This document shows positions 26,680 to 35,593 of a stretch of 64,000 nucleotides of DNA, piece by piece. Source of the stretch: Streptomyces aidingensis (lineage in GTDB: Bacteria; Actinomycetota; Actinomycetes; Streptomycetales; Streptomycetaceae). Below the pieces are notes generated by a model. The model saw only the letters and a program-made list of their open reading frames with translations, made no database searches and was not told where the DNA came from. The position numbers were made by a program, and so were the translations under genes. The stretch's first letter is position 1, and each line of letters begins with the position of its first letter. The DNA lies in contig NZ_FOLM01000001.1 in NCBI RefSeq assembly GCF_900112355.1, positions 479,276 through 543,275 of the forward strand, read 5' to 3'.

Positions 26680-28692
26680 TTGAGTCGTGAAACAGACAGC
26701 CCGTTCCCCGGGCGGGGGCCGGAGCCGTACGGCGAGCCCGGTGCGCCGGGGGCGGCCGGGGGGCCGGATGCCGCCGAGGGGCCGGACCAGAAGAAGACAG
26801 AGACCACACTGACCACGCGGGTCAAGATCAGCATCCCCGGTTCACGGCCCATCCCGCCCGTGGTGGTGCGCGAGCCGGTCCGCGGGGAAGCGCGGTCCGC
26901 GGAGCCGGCCGGTGACGCCGCCCCGGCACCGGAATCCGGGGCCGGTCCCGCCGGCCCGCCCGGGCTGCCCGCGCCGCACCCGTCCGGAGCCGAACCGGCG
27001 GCGGACGGCCGCAACGGCAGTGAGAACGGCAGGAAGGCCAGCTCCTGGTTCGAACCCCGCAAGCCCGTCGGCGGCGGTTCCGGCGGCACCCCGCCCATGG
27101 GTGTGCCCGCCCAGGCCACCGGCGCCGGGCCCGGAACGCCGGGCGGGGGCACCCCGCCGTACGGCACACCGGGCCACCCGGGCGGCGAGAGTTACGGCGG
27201 CGGCCCGGGCGGTCCGCCCGGCGCGCTGCCGACCCGGCCCACCGGCCGTACCGCCGGCCCGCAGTCCGGCGGCATGCCGCTGCCGCCGCCGCCCGGCCCC
27301 TCGCCCGCCGCCGATCTGCCGCGGCCGGCGGCGGCCGGGCCGGGGGAGCCGCCCGGGGCCACCACCATGGAACTCGGCGCCCCGCTGCGCGACGACACCG
27401 GCCCGGCAGCCGGTGTCCCCCCGCAGGGCCATCCCCCCGAGGAGCCCTATCCCATGGGCCCCGGTCCCGGAGCCGGCCCGTTTCCCGGCGGTCCGCGGCA
27501 GCAGCCGGAGACCGGCGCGCTGCCGCAGCTTCCCAGCCCGTTCGGGCCGGTGGGCGGCCCGGCCGTGCCGCCGCCCGGACCCACCCCGCCGCCCGCCGTC
27601 CCCCACGACCGGACCCCGCCCCAGGCCGGGCACCACGGCGGCGGCCACGACGGCCACGACGACTACGACGGCCACGGCGGCTACGAGGAGTACGCGGAGC
27701 CGGCCGCCGAGCCCGAGCCGCCGCGCCGCAAGGGCCGGGGCAAGTCGCTGCTCACCGTCGCGCTGGCCGTCCTGATCGGCGCGGGGGTGCTCGCCTACGG
27801 CGCCGGCCTGCTGCTCAGCCAGCACGATGTCCCCGAGGGCACCACCGTGCTGGGCCACGACATCGGCGGCGGCACCACCCAGGAGGCGGTCAACAAGCTG
27901 GAGGCCGCGCTCGGCGAGGCCGCCGACGCGCCGCTGATCCTGGTGATAGACGGCCAGGAGGTGGAGCTGCGGCCCAGCGTGGCCGGGCTCGCCGTCGACA
28001 CCGAGAGCACGGTGCGCATCGCCGGTGCCGCCGACTACAACCCGGTGACGGTGATCGGTTCGCTGCTGGACTCCAGCCGCGTGGTGGAGCCGGTGTTCGC
28101 GGTCGACGAGGAGAAGCTCACCGCCGCGCTGGAGGACATCGCCGCCCAGTACGGCGGTGCCGAGCCGGAGAACGGCCACATCACCTTCGACAGCGAGGGT
28201 GCCCACGCCCACTACGGCAGCCCCGGGGTGACCGTGGACGCGGTCTCGGCCGCGCCGGCCGTGCGGCAGGCGTTCCGGGAGCGGATCGAGACCGGATCGA
28301 CCGCGCCGGTCGAGCTGGCCACCACCGAGGTGCAGCCGGAGATCACCGACGAGGAAGTGGACGCGGCCATGGCGGAGTTCGCCGAGCCGGCCATGTCGGG
28401 CCTGGTGCGGGTCACCACCGAGAGCGGGTTCCCGTTCATCGACTTCAGCCCGGAGAACTCCATCCACCAGTTCATCGGCATGGAAGCGGTGGACGGCCGG
28501 CTGGTCGACGTCTACGACACCGAGACGCTGGCCGGGCTCTACGGCGGCACCTTCAGCCAGGTGCTGATCACCCGCGGCGACGGCAGCCAGACGCCGCCCA
28601 CGCCGGAGGAGATCGCCGGACTGCTGCGGCAGGCGCTGCGCGAGACCGACCCGGAGCAGCGGGTGGCGGTCATCCGGACCAACCCCGAGTAG
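26680..28692 (+). CDS. Membrane-anchored protein with Pro/Gly-rich cytoplasmic region and VanW-type/PG-binding (PG_binding_4-like) extracellular domain
   Basis: 670 residues from TTG 26680 (GGGAGA about 7 bp upstream; a possible -10 TATGGT at 26609-26614). Residues 1-350 are a low-complexity Pro/Gly/Glu-rich, probably disordered cytoplasmic tail, ending in a RRKGRGK stop-transfer-like cluster. A single TM helix lies near 357-380. The exterior part (about 385-670) carries the DVPEGTTVLGHDIGGGTTQEAVNKL start typical of peptidoglycan-binding domains found with VanW and L,D-transpeptidases, duplicated loosely around DEEKLTAALEDIAAQYGG. No catalytic Cys is seen, so wall binding rather than transpeptidation is inferred. 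Confidence 0.75.
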   Translation: MSRETDSPFPGRGPEPYGEPGAPGAAGGPDAAEGPDQKKTETTLTTRVKISIPGSRPIPPVVVREPVRGEARSAEPAGDAAPAPESGAGPAGPPGLPAPHPSGAEPAADGRNGSENGRKASSWFEPRKPVGGGSGGTPPMGVPAQATGAGPGTPGGGTPPYGTPGHPGGESYGGGPGGPPGALPTRPTGRTAGPQSGGMPLPPPPGPSPAADLPRPAAAGPGEPPGATTMELGAPLRDDTGPAAGVPPQGHPPEEPYPMGPGPGAGPFPGGPRQQPETGALPQLPSPFGPVGGPAVPPPGPTPPPAVPHDRTPPQAGHHGGGHDGHDDYDGHGGYEEYAEPAAEPEPPRRKGRGKSLLTVALAVLIGAGVLAYGAGLLLSQHDVPEGTTVLGHDIGGGTTQEAVNKLEAALGEAADAPLILVIDGQEVELRPSVAGLAVDTESTVRIAGAADYNPVTVIGSLLDSSRVVEPVFAVDEEKLTAALEDIAAQYGGAEPENGHITFDSEGAHAHYGSPGVTVDAVSAAPAVRQAFRERIETGSTAPVELATTEVQPEITDEEVDAAMAEFAEPAMSGLVRVTTESGFPFIDFSPENSIHQFIGMEAVDGRLVDVYDTETLAGLYGGTFSQVLITRGDGSQTPPTPEEIAGLLRQALRETDPEQRVAVIRTNPE

Positions 28693-28770
28693 ACCGCCCG
28701 GGCGGGGGAGGCCCCTCCGTCCATGTCCGTCCCTGTCCCTGTCCATGTCCCGGTCCATGACCATGACCGC

Positions 28771-28809
28771 CGTTCAGGGGGCTGCCGTGCGCCGGCCGCC
28801 CCCTGAACG
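28771..28809. terminator. Bidirectional hairpin between convergent genes
   Basis: CGTTCAGGGGGC (28771-28782) pairs with GCCCCCTGAACG (28798-28809), 12 bp, 15-nt loop, between the stops of the plus-strand wall-binding gene and the minus-strand GNAT gene. Imperfect CCATGTCC/CCTGTCC repeats precede it. Confidence 0.7.
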
Positions 28810-28811
28810 CG

Positions 28812-29864
28812 TCATCCGGGCCGGTCGGCGCCGGGCGCCCGGCGGTAGTGGTAGTGGTGGTGTTCGGTGAAGCCGAGGCCCCGGTACAGGGCCTGCGCCC
28901 CCGGATTGCCGGTCTCCACCTCCAGCCAGGCGGCGCCGGCGCCCTCCGCCAGGGCGGCCCTGGCCAGTTCCGCCATCACGGCCGTGGCCAGCCCCTCGCG
29001 CCGCCGCCCCGGGGCCACCGCTATCGCGGCGAAGCCCGCCCAGCGGCCGTCCACCACGCAGCGCCCCACCGCGGCCGGGCCGTCCCCGCTCTCCGGCGCC
29101 CCCGGGACCACGGCGAACCACACCGACGGGCCGCCGGTGAGCACCTGGCGCGCGACCGCCGCGGTCTCCTCGTCCGCCGCCTCCCCGGCGGTGCGCGGCC
29201 AGCCGCGCAGCCACTGCGCGGTCAGCTCCCGGCCCACCCGCACCCGGGTGTCCGGCTCCCGGTCGGCCAGCGGCGCCAGGGCGCCCGTCAGCAGCGCGGT
29301 GTGCGCCTCCGCGGTCCAGCCGTCCCGCTCCAGCCGGGCGGCCAGCCGCTCGTGCGCGTCGGCGGCCCCGGTGGCCACCCGCAGCCGGGCCGGCAGCCCG
29401 CGCTCCGCGTACCAGGCGGCAACGCGCTCCAGTGCCGCCGGGTCCGCCAGTTCCTCCGGGCCGCCGAGCGGGAAGGCGGAGTTGGCCCGCCGGGTCCAGT
29501 GGTGCGCGGCGCGGCAGAGCCAGCCGCCGATCCGCTCGCTGTCCGGGGCGGGCCAGCCGCGCGCGGCCACTCCGGTGAGCTCCCGCACCCCGGCCGCGGG
29601 CTGCCCGCGGCGGCGGGCCGGTGCGGCCGGCACCGTCTTGCCCGCCACCAGCGAGGCCTCCGGGATGCGGACCGTCTCCCCGTCGCGCCGGGTGATACTC
29701 AGCACACCTTGGGTCCACGATGTGAGAACGCCGACCGTGTCCGTGAACCGCGGCCCGTCCCCGACCGCCCCCCGAGGCTGGGCCAAGGTTCGTACGGATA
29801 CGCGTTTACCCACGTCAGCGCCGGTAATACGGATCTGAAGGCGTACGCCTGTGGTGAACTCCAC
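28812..29864 (-). CDS. GNAT family N-acetyltransferase with N-terminal domain
   Basis: 350 residues from GTG 29864. The C-terminal GNAT fold (about 200-345) shows the acetyl-CoA pyrophosphate loop APGRRREGLATAVM and the late motif NPGAQALYRGLGFTEHHHYHYR. The N-terminal 75 residues look like a small beta-barrel (VGKRVSVRTLA..., VGVLTSWTQGVLSITRRDGE), perhaps an SH3-like module, and a middle region carries a second, degenerate acetyltransferase half. Substrate unknown. Divergent from fdxA. Confidence 0.85.
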   Translation of the reverse strand: MEFTTGVRLQIRITGADVGKRVSVRTLAQPRGAVGDGPRFTDTVGVLTSWTQGVLSITRRDGETVRIPEASLVAGKTVPAAPARRRGQPAAGVRELTGVAARGWPAPDSERIGGWLCRAAHHWTRRANSAFPLGGPEELADPAALERVAAWYAERGLPARLRVATGAADAHERLAARLERDGWTAEAHTALLTGALAPLADREPDTRVRVGRELTAQWLRGWPRTAGEAADEETAAVARQVLTGGPSVWFAVVPGAPESGDGPAAVGRCVVDGRWAGFAAIAVAPGRRREGLATAVMAELARAALAEGAGAAWLEVETGNPGAQALYRGLGFTEHHHYHYRRAPGADRPG

Positions 29865-29999
29865 CGTCTTGATCGCCCCTCGTGTTCGTCCCCGCTGCCA
29901 AAGCCGCGATACTAGGTCCCGGCATCGACGACGCCGCGCTCCCGCGCGCTCTGCTGGCGGTACCGCCGGTCCGCCGCCCTACCAAGGAGGAACGACAGC

Positions 30000-30323
30000 G
30001 TGACCTACGTCATCGCGGAGCCTTGTGTCGACATCAAGGACAAGGCATGCATCGAGGAGTGCCCCGTCGACTGCATCTACGAGGGCAATCGTGCGCTCTA
30101 CATCCACCCGGACGAGTGTGTGGACTGCGGCGCCTGCGAGCCGGTCTGCCCCGTCGAGGCGATCTTCTACGAGGACGACGTCCCGGAGGAGTGGAAGGAC
30201 TACTACAAGGCCAACGTCGAGTTCTTCGACGAGCTGGGCTCGCCCGGCGGGGCCAGCAAGCTGGGCCTGATCGACCGGGACCACCCGGTGGTGCTGGCGG
30301 CCCCGCCCGGCGAGCAGGACTGA
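30000..30323 (+). CDS. fdxA: 7Fe ferredoxin
   Basis: 107 residues from GTG 30000 (AAGGAGG 8 bp upstream). Cys9, Cys17 and Cys50 suit a [3Fe-4S] cluster and Cys21/40/43/46 a [4Fe-4S] cluster (CVDCGACEPVC). Acidic C-terminal half as in FdxA/FdxC of actinobacteria. Followed by dapC, as in mycobacteria. Confidence 0.96.
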   Translation: MTYVIAEPCVDIKDKACIEECPVDCIYEGNRALYIHPDECVDCGACEPVCPVEAIFYEDDVPEEWKDYYKANVEFFDELGSPGGASKLGLIDRDHPVVLAAPPGEQD

Positions 30324-30448
30324 GCCGTCCGCGGTCCCCGGGCGCGCCCCCGCGGCGCGCCCGGGCACCGCGGGCCCCGGCCCGGACCCGTACCGCCTCC
30401 GTACCGCCCCGTGCGCAGCAGCAGCGCAGACCGATGAAGTGAGCCCCC

Positions 30449-31564
30449 GTGAGCCAGCCCGCGCGTCCGCGCTCCGCCCTGTCCCGTCTTCCGGCCTTCC
30501 CCTGGGACCGGCTGGAGCCGTACAAGGCCACCGCCGCCGCGCATCCGGACGGCATCGTGGATCTCTCGGTCGGCACCCCGGTGGACCCGGTGCCGGAGGT
30601 GATCCGGCGGGCCCTGGCCGGGGCCGCCGACCGCCCGGGCTACCCGGTGGTCCGGGGCACGGCCGGGCTGCGCGACGCCATGGTGGCGTGGAGCGGGCGG
30701 CGGCTGGGCGCGCGCGGGCTGACGCACGGCCATGTGCTGCCGGTGATCGGCTCCAAGGAGTTCGTGGCCTGGCTGCCCACCCAGCTCGGGCTGGGCGCGG
30801 GCGACCGGGTGGCCTTCCCCCGGCTGGCGTATCCCACCTACGAGGTGGGCGCCCGGCTGGCGGGCTGCGAACCGGTGCCGTACGACGACCCGGCCGCGCT
30901 GGATCCCGCCGGGCTGCGGCTGCTGTGGCTCAACTCCCCCTCCAACCCGACCGGCCGGGTGCTGGGCATCGCCGAACTGCGCTCCGCCGTGGCCTGGGCG
31001 CGCCGGCACGGCGTGCTGGTGGTCAGCGACGAGTGCTATCTGGAGCTGGGCTGGGAGGGCACCGAGCCGGTCTCGGCGCTGCATCCGGAGGTCTGCGGGG
31101 GCGAGCCGGACGGGGTGATCGCCGTGCACTCGCTCTCCAAGCGCTCCAATCTGGCGGGCTACCGGGCGGCCTTCGCGGTGGGCGACGCGGCGGTGCTGGG
31201 CGAGCTGCTCACCCTGCGCCGGCACGGCGGGATGATGCTGCCGGCGCCGGTGCAGGAGGCCATGGCGGCGGCGCTGGGCGACGACGCCCATGTGGCGGAG
31301 CAGCGGGCCCGGTACGCGGCCCGGCGGTCGGCGCTGCGGGCGGCCCTGCTGGCGCGGGGCTTCCGCATCGAGCACAGCGAGGCGTCGCTGTATCTGTGGG
31401 CCACCCGGGACGAGCCGTGCTGGGACACGGTCGCTGATCTGAGCAAGCTCGGTGTGCTGGTCGCCCCGGGGGAGTTCTACGGCCGGGCCGGGGAGCGCTG
31501 CGTCCGGGTCGCGTTCACCGCCACCGACGAACGCGTCGCCGAGGCCGTCCGCAGACTCTCCTGA
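30449..31564 (+). CDS. dapC: Succinyldiaminopimelate transaminase
   Basis: 371 residues, class-I/II PLP aminotransferase. The PLP lysine is Lys231 in HSLSKRSNLAG; the aspartate SDECY and Asn of NSPSNPTGR are in place. Converts N-succinyl-2-amino-6-ketopimelate to succinyl-LL-DAP in lysine/meso-DAP synthesis; dapE (33535-34665) encodes the next step. GTG start at 30449 with only a weak ribosome-binding site. Confidence 0.93.
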   Translation: MSQPARPRSALSRLPAFPWDRLEPYKATAAAHPDGIVDLSVGTPVDPVPEVIRRALAGAADRPGYPVVRGTAGLRDAMVAWSGRRLGARGLTHGHVLPVIGSKEFVAWLPTQLGLGAGDRVAFPRLAYPTYEVGARLAGCEPVPYDDPAALDPAGLRLLWLNSPSNPTGRVLGIAELRSAVAWARRHGVLVVSDECYLELGWEGTEPVSALHPEVCGGEPDGVIAVHSLSKRSNLAGYRAAFAVGDAAVLGELLTLRRHGGMMLPAPVQEAMAAALGDDAHVAEQRARYAARRSALRAALLARGFRIEHSEASLYLWATRDEPCWDTVADLSKLGVLVAPGEFYGRAGERCVRVAFTATDERVAEAVRRLS

Positions 31565-31687
31565 CGCCCTGCCCCCCGGCCCGCCCCCGGCTTTCCCGGC
31601 TCGCCCGCCGTCCGCCCTGCGGGCACACGCACGGGACCCCGGGGGCGGGAGGGTCCCCCGGGGTCGGCCGCTGCGGCAGGAGCGGGA

Positions 31688-32140
31688 TCAGAGCGGCAGG
31701 CCGCCGAGCATCGGGGTGTTGCCTCCGGAGGTCAGCCCGCCGGCCAGCCCCGAGACGGTGTCGGTGGGCAGCTCGGTGCCGCTGAGCGTCGACGCGGTCT
31801 CGCCGACCAGGCCGGAGGCGGTGCCGGTCAGATCGTCGGAGGCGTCCTCGGCCGCGGGGGCGGCGGTGCGCAGGGTGGAGCCCACGGTCCGGCCCGCGGC
31901 CGGAACGCCGCTGGCGACCAGTTCGCCGCCGGCCGCGCCGACCATCTGCGTGGCGCTCTGGGCGGCGACGTCCAGGGACTCGGCGGCAGAGGTGGCGTCG
32001 AGGTCGGTCACTCCGCTCAGGTCGGTGGCCTCCGGCAGCGCCACGGCGTTGGCGGCACCGGCCGCGCCGACCACCGGAGCGGTTCCCGCGGCGAGCACGA
32101 GCGCGGCCTTGGCCATACGGCGCTTGAGGGGGTGGGACAT
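31688..32140 (-). CDS. Small secreted Ala/Gly/Thr-rich protein
   Basis: 150 residues from ATG 32140 (AAAGGAGC 4 bp upstream). A signal peptide with a twin-Arg-like basic start (MSHPLKRRMAKAALVLAAG, cleavage near ANA) precedes a mature chain rich in Ala, Gly, Ser, Thr with Leu-Pro spaced segments (ALPEATDLSGVTDL, TELPTDTVSGL). No Cys. Resembles Streptomyces small secreted proteins often annotated merely as hypothetical or 'ATP-binding protein'; no nucleotide motif is visible. Not the chaplin or rodlin family. Confidence 0.75.
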   Translation of the reverse strand: MSHPLKRRMAKAALVLAAGTAPVVGAAGAANAVALPEATDLSGVTDLDATSAAESLDVAAQSATQMVGAAGGELVASGVPAAGRTVGSTLRTAAPAAEDASDDLTGTASGLVGETASTLSGTELPTDTVSGLAGGLTSGGNTPMLGGLPL

Positions 32141-32193
32141 GATGCTCCTTTGACGGAGAGGATGCTCTTCGGATGTGTCGTGAGTTGTGCGCT

Positions 32194-32220
32194 GTCGGGC
32201 CGGGGATATCCCGGCCGGAC
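32194..32220 (-). promoter_or_regulatory. Hairpin in leader of the secreted-protein gene
   Basis: GTC-g-GGCCGGG / CCCGGCC-g-GAC around a GATAT loop (one G-G mismatch), about 55 bp upstream of the ATG. The gap 32141-32451 has lower GC, suits a regulated promoter, and carries no gene that I can support. Confidence 0.4.
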
Positions 32221-32451
32221 GCCGTGCCTATCGCGGCAGACCGGCCCTTGGTTGCGGCGGCCAAGGTAAAGGATTGGCAATGCGGCCGGATTATCGGGTC
32301 TGTGTGCACATTGGCAACCCGCACGAGGTAATTTCCGCACAGATGTCGCTCGTTGAAATGTGCGGAAGTGGGCACGGACTTCCTGTGGTCGAACGCCTTC
32401 TCGGCTGCCGGGGCAGGCGGAACCGGTCCGCGCCCCGTCCCCGGGCGTCCG

Positions 32452-33357
32452 TCAGCCGGCTACGGACAGCAGCAGATCACCGCGCGGCTCGCCGCTCTCC
32501 CGCCACCCCTCGGCCGAGCGCGCCGCCTCCCACACCCGGTCCGCGAAGGCGATCCGCACGATGCCCAGTTCCGCCGCGTGCGCCACCGCCCAGTGCGCCA
32601 GCTCCCAGCCCCGCCGCTCCGCGTCGCCGGCCGGCGGGACCACGGTGACCTCCGCACCGGTCGTGACGGGCGCCACCGCGGGGCCGAACTCCCGGATCAT
32701 CCGCGCCGAGATCTCCGCCGGGTCCCCCTGCGCCGCCGGATTCCCGCCGGTGCTGCAGCTCAGCGCCGCGGCCGAGCGCCCGGTGAGCGCCGCCGCCAGC
32801 AGCGCGGCCCGGGTCTCGTGCTTGGCGTACTCATCGGGATAGGCGCTGCGCTGCACCGCCTGCGCGGCGTCGGTCAGCGGCATGTCCAGATAGTCCGGCA
32901 CCAGCTCCAGCTCCTCGTAGAAGCGGGAGGCGGCATAGACCGGGTCCATGATCTCCGCCACCGTGCCCCAGCCCATCGACGGCCGCTGCTGGAAGAGGCC
33001 GACCGAATCCCGGTCGCCGTAGTCCAGGTTGCGCAGGCTGGACTCCTGCATGGCGGTGGCCAGCGCTATGGTCACGGCCCGCTCCGACAGGCCCCGGGAG
33101 CTGCCCACGGCGCCGATGGTGGCGGCATTGGCCGCCTGTTCGGGCTGGAGCGCATAGCCCTCGCCGCCGTCCGCCGCACCGGCCACCGTGCACCGCGGGC
33201 GGCCCACCCCGGTCTCCCAGTGCACCGCTCCGTAGACCACCAGACCGGTCAGCGCCACCAGCACCGCCGCGGCGCGGGCCGGCCCGCGGCCGGGGCGGCG
33301 GGGCCTGCCGGTCCGGGCGGCACGGGGGACTGTCGGAGAGGGTGTCGGCTCTGGCAC
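32452..33357 (-). CDS. Membrane-anchored protein with lysozyme/transglycosylase-like domain
   Basis: 301 residues from GTG 33357; an ATG at 33408 is an alternative but has a poor ribosome-binding site. A Pro/Arg-rich N-terminus precedes one TM helix (about 30-48). The exterior domain has the segment QAANAATIGAVGSSRGLSERAVTIALATAMQESSLRN, DYGDRDSVGLFQQRPSMGWG and ASRFYEEL, the pattern of lytic-transglycosylase-like (lysozyme fold) domains, with Glu of MQESS as the candidate acid. Proteins of this kind are often misannotated as 'heavy metal transporter' in Streptomyces. Cell-wall remodelling is an inference. Confidence 0.75.
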   Translation of the reverse strand: MPEPTPSPTVPRAARTGRPRRPGRGPARAAAVLVALTGLVVYGAVHWETGVGRPRCTVAGAADGGEGYALQPEQAANAATIGAVGSSRGLSERAVTIALATAMQESSLRNLDYGDRDSVGLFQQRPSMGWGTVAEIMDPVYAASRFYEELELVPDYLDMPLTDAAQAVQRSAYPDEYAKHETRAALLAAALTGRSAAALSCSTGGNPAAQGDPAEISARMIREFGPAVAPVTTGAEVTVVPPAGDAERRGWELAHWAVAHAAELGIVRIAFADRVWEAARSAEGWRESGEPRGDLLLSVAG

Positions 33358-33534
33358 GGGCCTACCGTAATGGAGCGGGAGGGGCGTCAGGGAGCCGGTG
33401 TGCGGCATGGGTTTTCCGAGGCCGGGCCAGGACATCACCGCCGGTGAGCCCCGTGGGCGCCGCCCGCGCCGCCGCCCGCGCCGCCGCGCCGGGTGCGCGG
33501 GGACGGCGCGGGGCCCCGGAGTACCCTCGCGGGC

Positions 33535-34665
33535 ATGGAGTCCTCCCCGCTCGCCCCCGCGCCCGCCCCCGCCGCCGTACCCGTTCCCGCACCGGCCCTG
33601 GACCTGACGGCGGATGCCGCCGCGCTCACCGCCCAGCTGGTGGACATCCCCTCGGTCAGCGGCACCGAGCAGCCGCTCGCCGACGCCGTGGCCGGGGCGC
33701 TGCGCGGGCTGGGGCATCTGCGGGTGGACCGGCTGGGCAACTGCGTGGTGGCCCGCACCCGGCTGGGCCGGGCCGAGCGGGTGGTGCTGGCCGGGCATCT
33801 GGACACCGTGCCGATCGCCGGCAACGTCCCCTCCCGGCTGGACGAGCAGGGCATGCTGTGGGGCTGCGGCACCAGCGACATGAAGTCCGGGGTGGCCGTC
33901 CAGCTCCGGATCGCCGCCACCGTCCCCGAACCGAACCGCGACATCACCTTCGTCTTCTACGACAACGAGGAGGTGGAGGCGGAGAAGAACGGGCTGCGCC
34001 GGCTCGCCGCCGAGCGGTCCGAGTGGCTGGCCGGCGACTTCGCCGTGGTGCTGGAGCCCAGCAGCGGCGAGGTGGAGGGCGGCTGCCAGGGCACCCTGCG
34101 GATGCTGCTGCACCTGCCCGGCACCCGCGCCCACTCCGCCCGCTCCTGGATGGGCGAGAACGCCATCCACGCCGCCGCGCCGGTGCTGGCCAGGCTGGCC
34201 GCCTACCGGCCGCGCCGCCCGGTGATCGACGGGCTGGAATACCGGGAGGGCCTGAACGCGGTGCGCATCGAGGGCGGCGTCGCGGGCAACGTCATCCCCG
34301 ACGCCTGCGTCGTCACCGTGAACTACCGCTACGCCCCCGACCTCGACGAGGAGCGGGCCGCCCGGCACGTCCGCGAGGTGTTCGCGGACTGCGGGGTGGC
34401 CGGGTTCACCGTGGACGACTCCTCGCCCGGCGCCCTGCCGGGGCTGGGCCACCCCGCGGCCCGGGCGTTCATGGCGGCGGTCGGCGGCCGGGCGCGGCCC
34501 AAGTTCGGCTGGACCGATGTGGCCCGGTTCAGCGCCCTGGGCATCCCGGCCGTCAACTACGGCCCCGGTGACCCCGATCTGGCGCACAAGCGGGACGAAC
34601 GGGTGGCGGCGGCCACCGTGCGCCACTGCGAGGAGCGGCTGCGCGCCTGGCTCACCGCGCCGTGA
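33535..34665 (+). CDS. dapE: Succinyl-diaminopimelate desuccinylase
   Basis: 376 residues from ATG 33535. M20 peptidase fold with metal ligands and catalytic residues His88 and Asp90 (AGHLDTVP), Asp115 (GTSDMKSG) and Glu145-Glu146 (DNEEVE); dimerisation domain around 180-290. Releases LL-DAP from the succinyl precursor for lysine and cell wall meso-DAP. The first 25 residues are Ala/Pro-rich and may be untranslated. Confidence 0.94.
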   Translation: MESSPLAPAPAPAAVPVPAPALDLTADAAALTAQLVDIPSVSGTEQPLADAVAGALRGLGHLRVDRLGNCVVARTRLGRAERVVLAGHLDTVPIAGNVPSRLDEQGMLWGCGTSDMKSGVAVQLRIAATVPEPNRDITFVFYDNEEVEAEKNGLRRLAAERSEWLAGDFAVVLEPSSGEVEGGCQGTLRMLLHLPGTRAHSARSWMGENAIHAAAPVLARLAAYRPRRPVIDGLEYREGLNAVRIEGGVAGNVIPDACVVTVNYRYAPDLDEERAARHVREVFADCGVAGFTVDDSSPGALPGLGHPAARAFMAAVGGRARPKFGWTDVARFSALGIPAVNYGPGDPDLAHKRDERVAAATVRHCEERLRAWLTAP

Positions 34666-34773
34666 ACCGGCCCGACATCTGGACTTCCTGCGCGTGTGGT
34701 CCGTGCCGCGTACCCTGCACGGAACGGACGTGCCCGGCCCGCCGGACACGGCAGGGACGTAAGGAGAGTGCGC

Positions 34774-35535
34774 ATGAACAGCGCTGGGGGAGCCGCCCGC
34801 TGGACCGACGCGGACCGCACCGAGCAGTACCTCGGGCCGGTGCTGCGCCGCCGGGGGCAGGTGGTGCCCGGCACCGCCGACCAGCGCCTGCTGGACACCC
34901 GCGGCCCTTCCGACTGGCTGCACCAGGACCCCTGGCGGGTACTGCGCATCCAGTCGGAGTTCGTGGAGGGGTTCGGGGCGCTCGCCGAGCTGGGCCCGGC
35001 GATCAGCGTCTTCGGCTCCGCCCGCACCGCGCCCGGCTCCGAGGAGTACGAACTGGCGGTACGGATCGGCCGGGCGCTGGTGGAGGCGGGCTTCGCGGTG
35101 ATCACCGGCGGCGGCCCGGGGGCGATGGAGGGGGCCAATCGCGGCGCCAGCGAGGCCGGCGGCGTCTCGGTCGGCCTGGGCATCGAGCTTCCCTTTGAGC
35201 AGGGCCTCAACGAGTACGTCAATATCGGAATGAACTTCCGCTATTTTTTCGTGCGCAAGACGATGTTTGTGAAATATGCGCAGGGATTCATGGTGCTGCC
35301 CGGAGGAATGGGCACCATGGACGAGCTGTTCGAGGCGCTGACACTGGTGCAGACGCGGAAGGTGACCCGCTTCCCGATCGTGCTGGTGGGCGGCGACTAC
35401 TGGCGCGGGCTGGTGGACTGGCTGAAGCACACGATGATCGGGCAGGGCAAGGCGTCGCAGCGCGACGAACTGCTTTTCCAGGTCACCGACGATGTGGACC
35501 AGGCCGTCGAACTCGTCACCAAAGGCACCCGCTGA
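34774..35535 (+). CDS. LOG-family (TIGR00730) cytokinin-activating-type nucleoside monophosphate phosphoribohydrolase
   Basis: 253 residues from ATG 34774 (AAGGAG 7 bp upstream). Rossmann-like fold with GGGPGAMEGANRGA and PGGMGTMDE, the LOG motifs for 5'-monophosphate ribohydrolase. The mycobacterial homologue at the same place makes cytokinins. A stretch near 35220-35300 uses more A/T-ending codons (TATTTTTTC) than its neighbours. Follows dapE, as in mycobacteria. Confidence 0.93.
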   Translation: MNSAGGAARWTDADRTEQYLGPVLRRRGQVVPGTADQRLLDTRGPSDWLHQDPWRVLRIQSEFVEGFGALAELGPAISVFGSARTAPGSEEYELAVRIGRALVEAGFAVITGGGPGAMEGANRGASEAGGVSVGLGIELPFEQGLNEYVNIGMNFRYFFVRKTMFVKYAQGFMVLPGGMGTMDELFEALTLVQTRKVTRFPIVLVGGDYWRGLVDWLKHTMIGQGKASQRDELLFQVTDDVDQAVELVTKGTR

Positions 35536-35593
35536 TTCCCGCCCCGCCTCTCCCGCCGGGTGCCCCGCGCCGCCGGGCCGGGCCGGGCCCGCT

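Noticed and set aside
33358-35430. Extension of the minus-strand transglycosylase-like gene by over 600 codons upstream
   Set aside because: The upstream part is antisense to dapE and the LOG gene and lacks homology; the start is placed at GTG 33357.
34774-35535. Horizontal gene transfer of the LOG gene based on a local A/T-rich stretch
   Set aside because: The stretch is only about 80 bp inside a syntenic, conserved gene.
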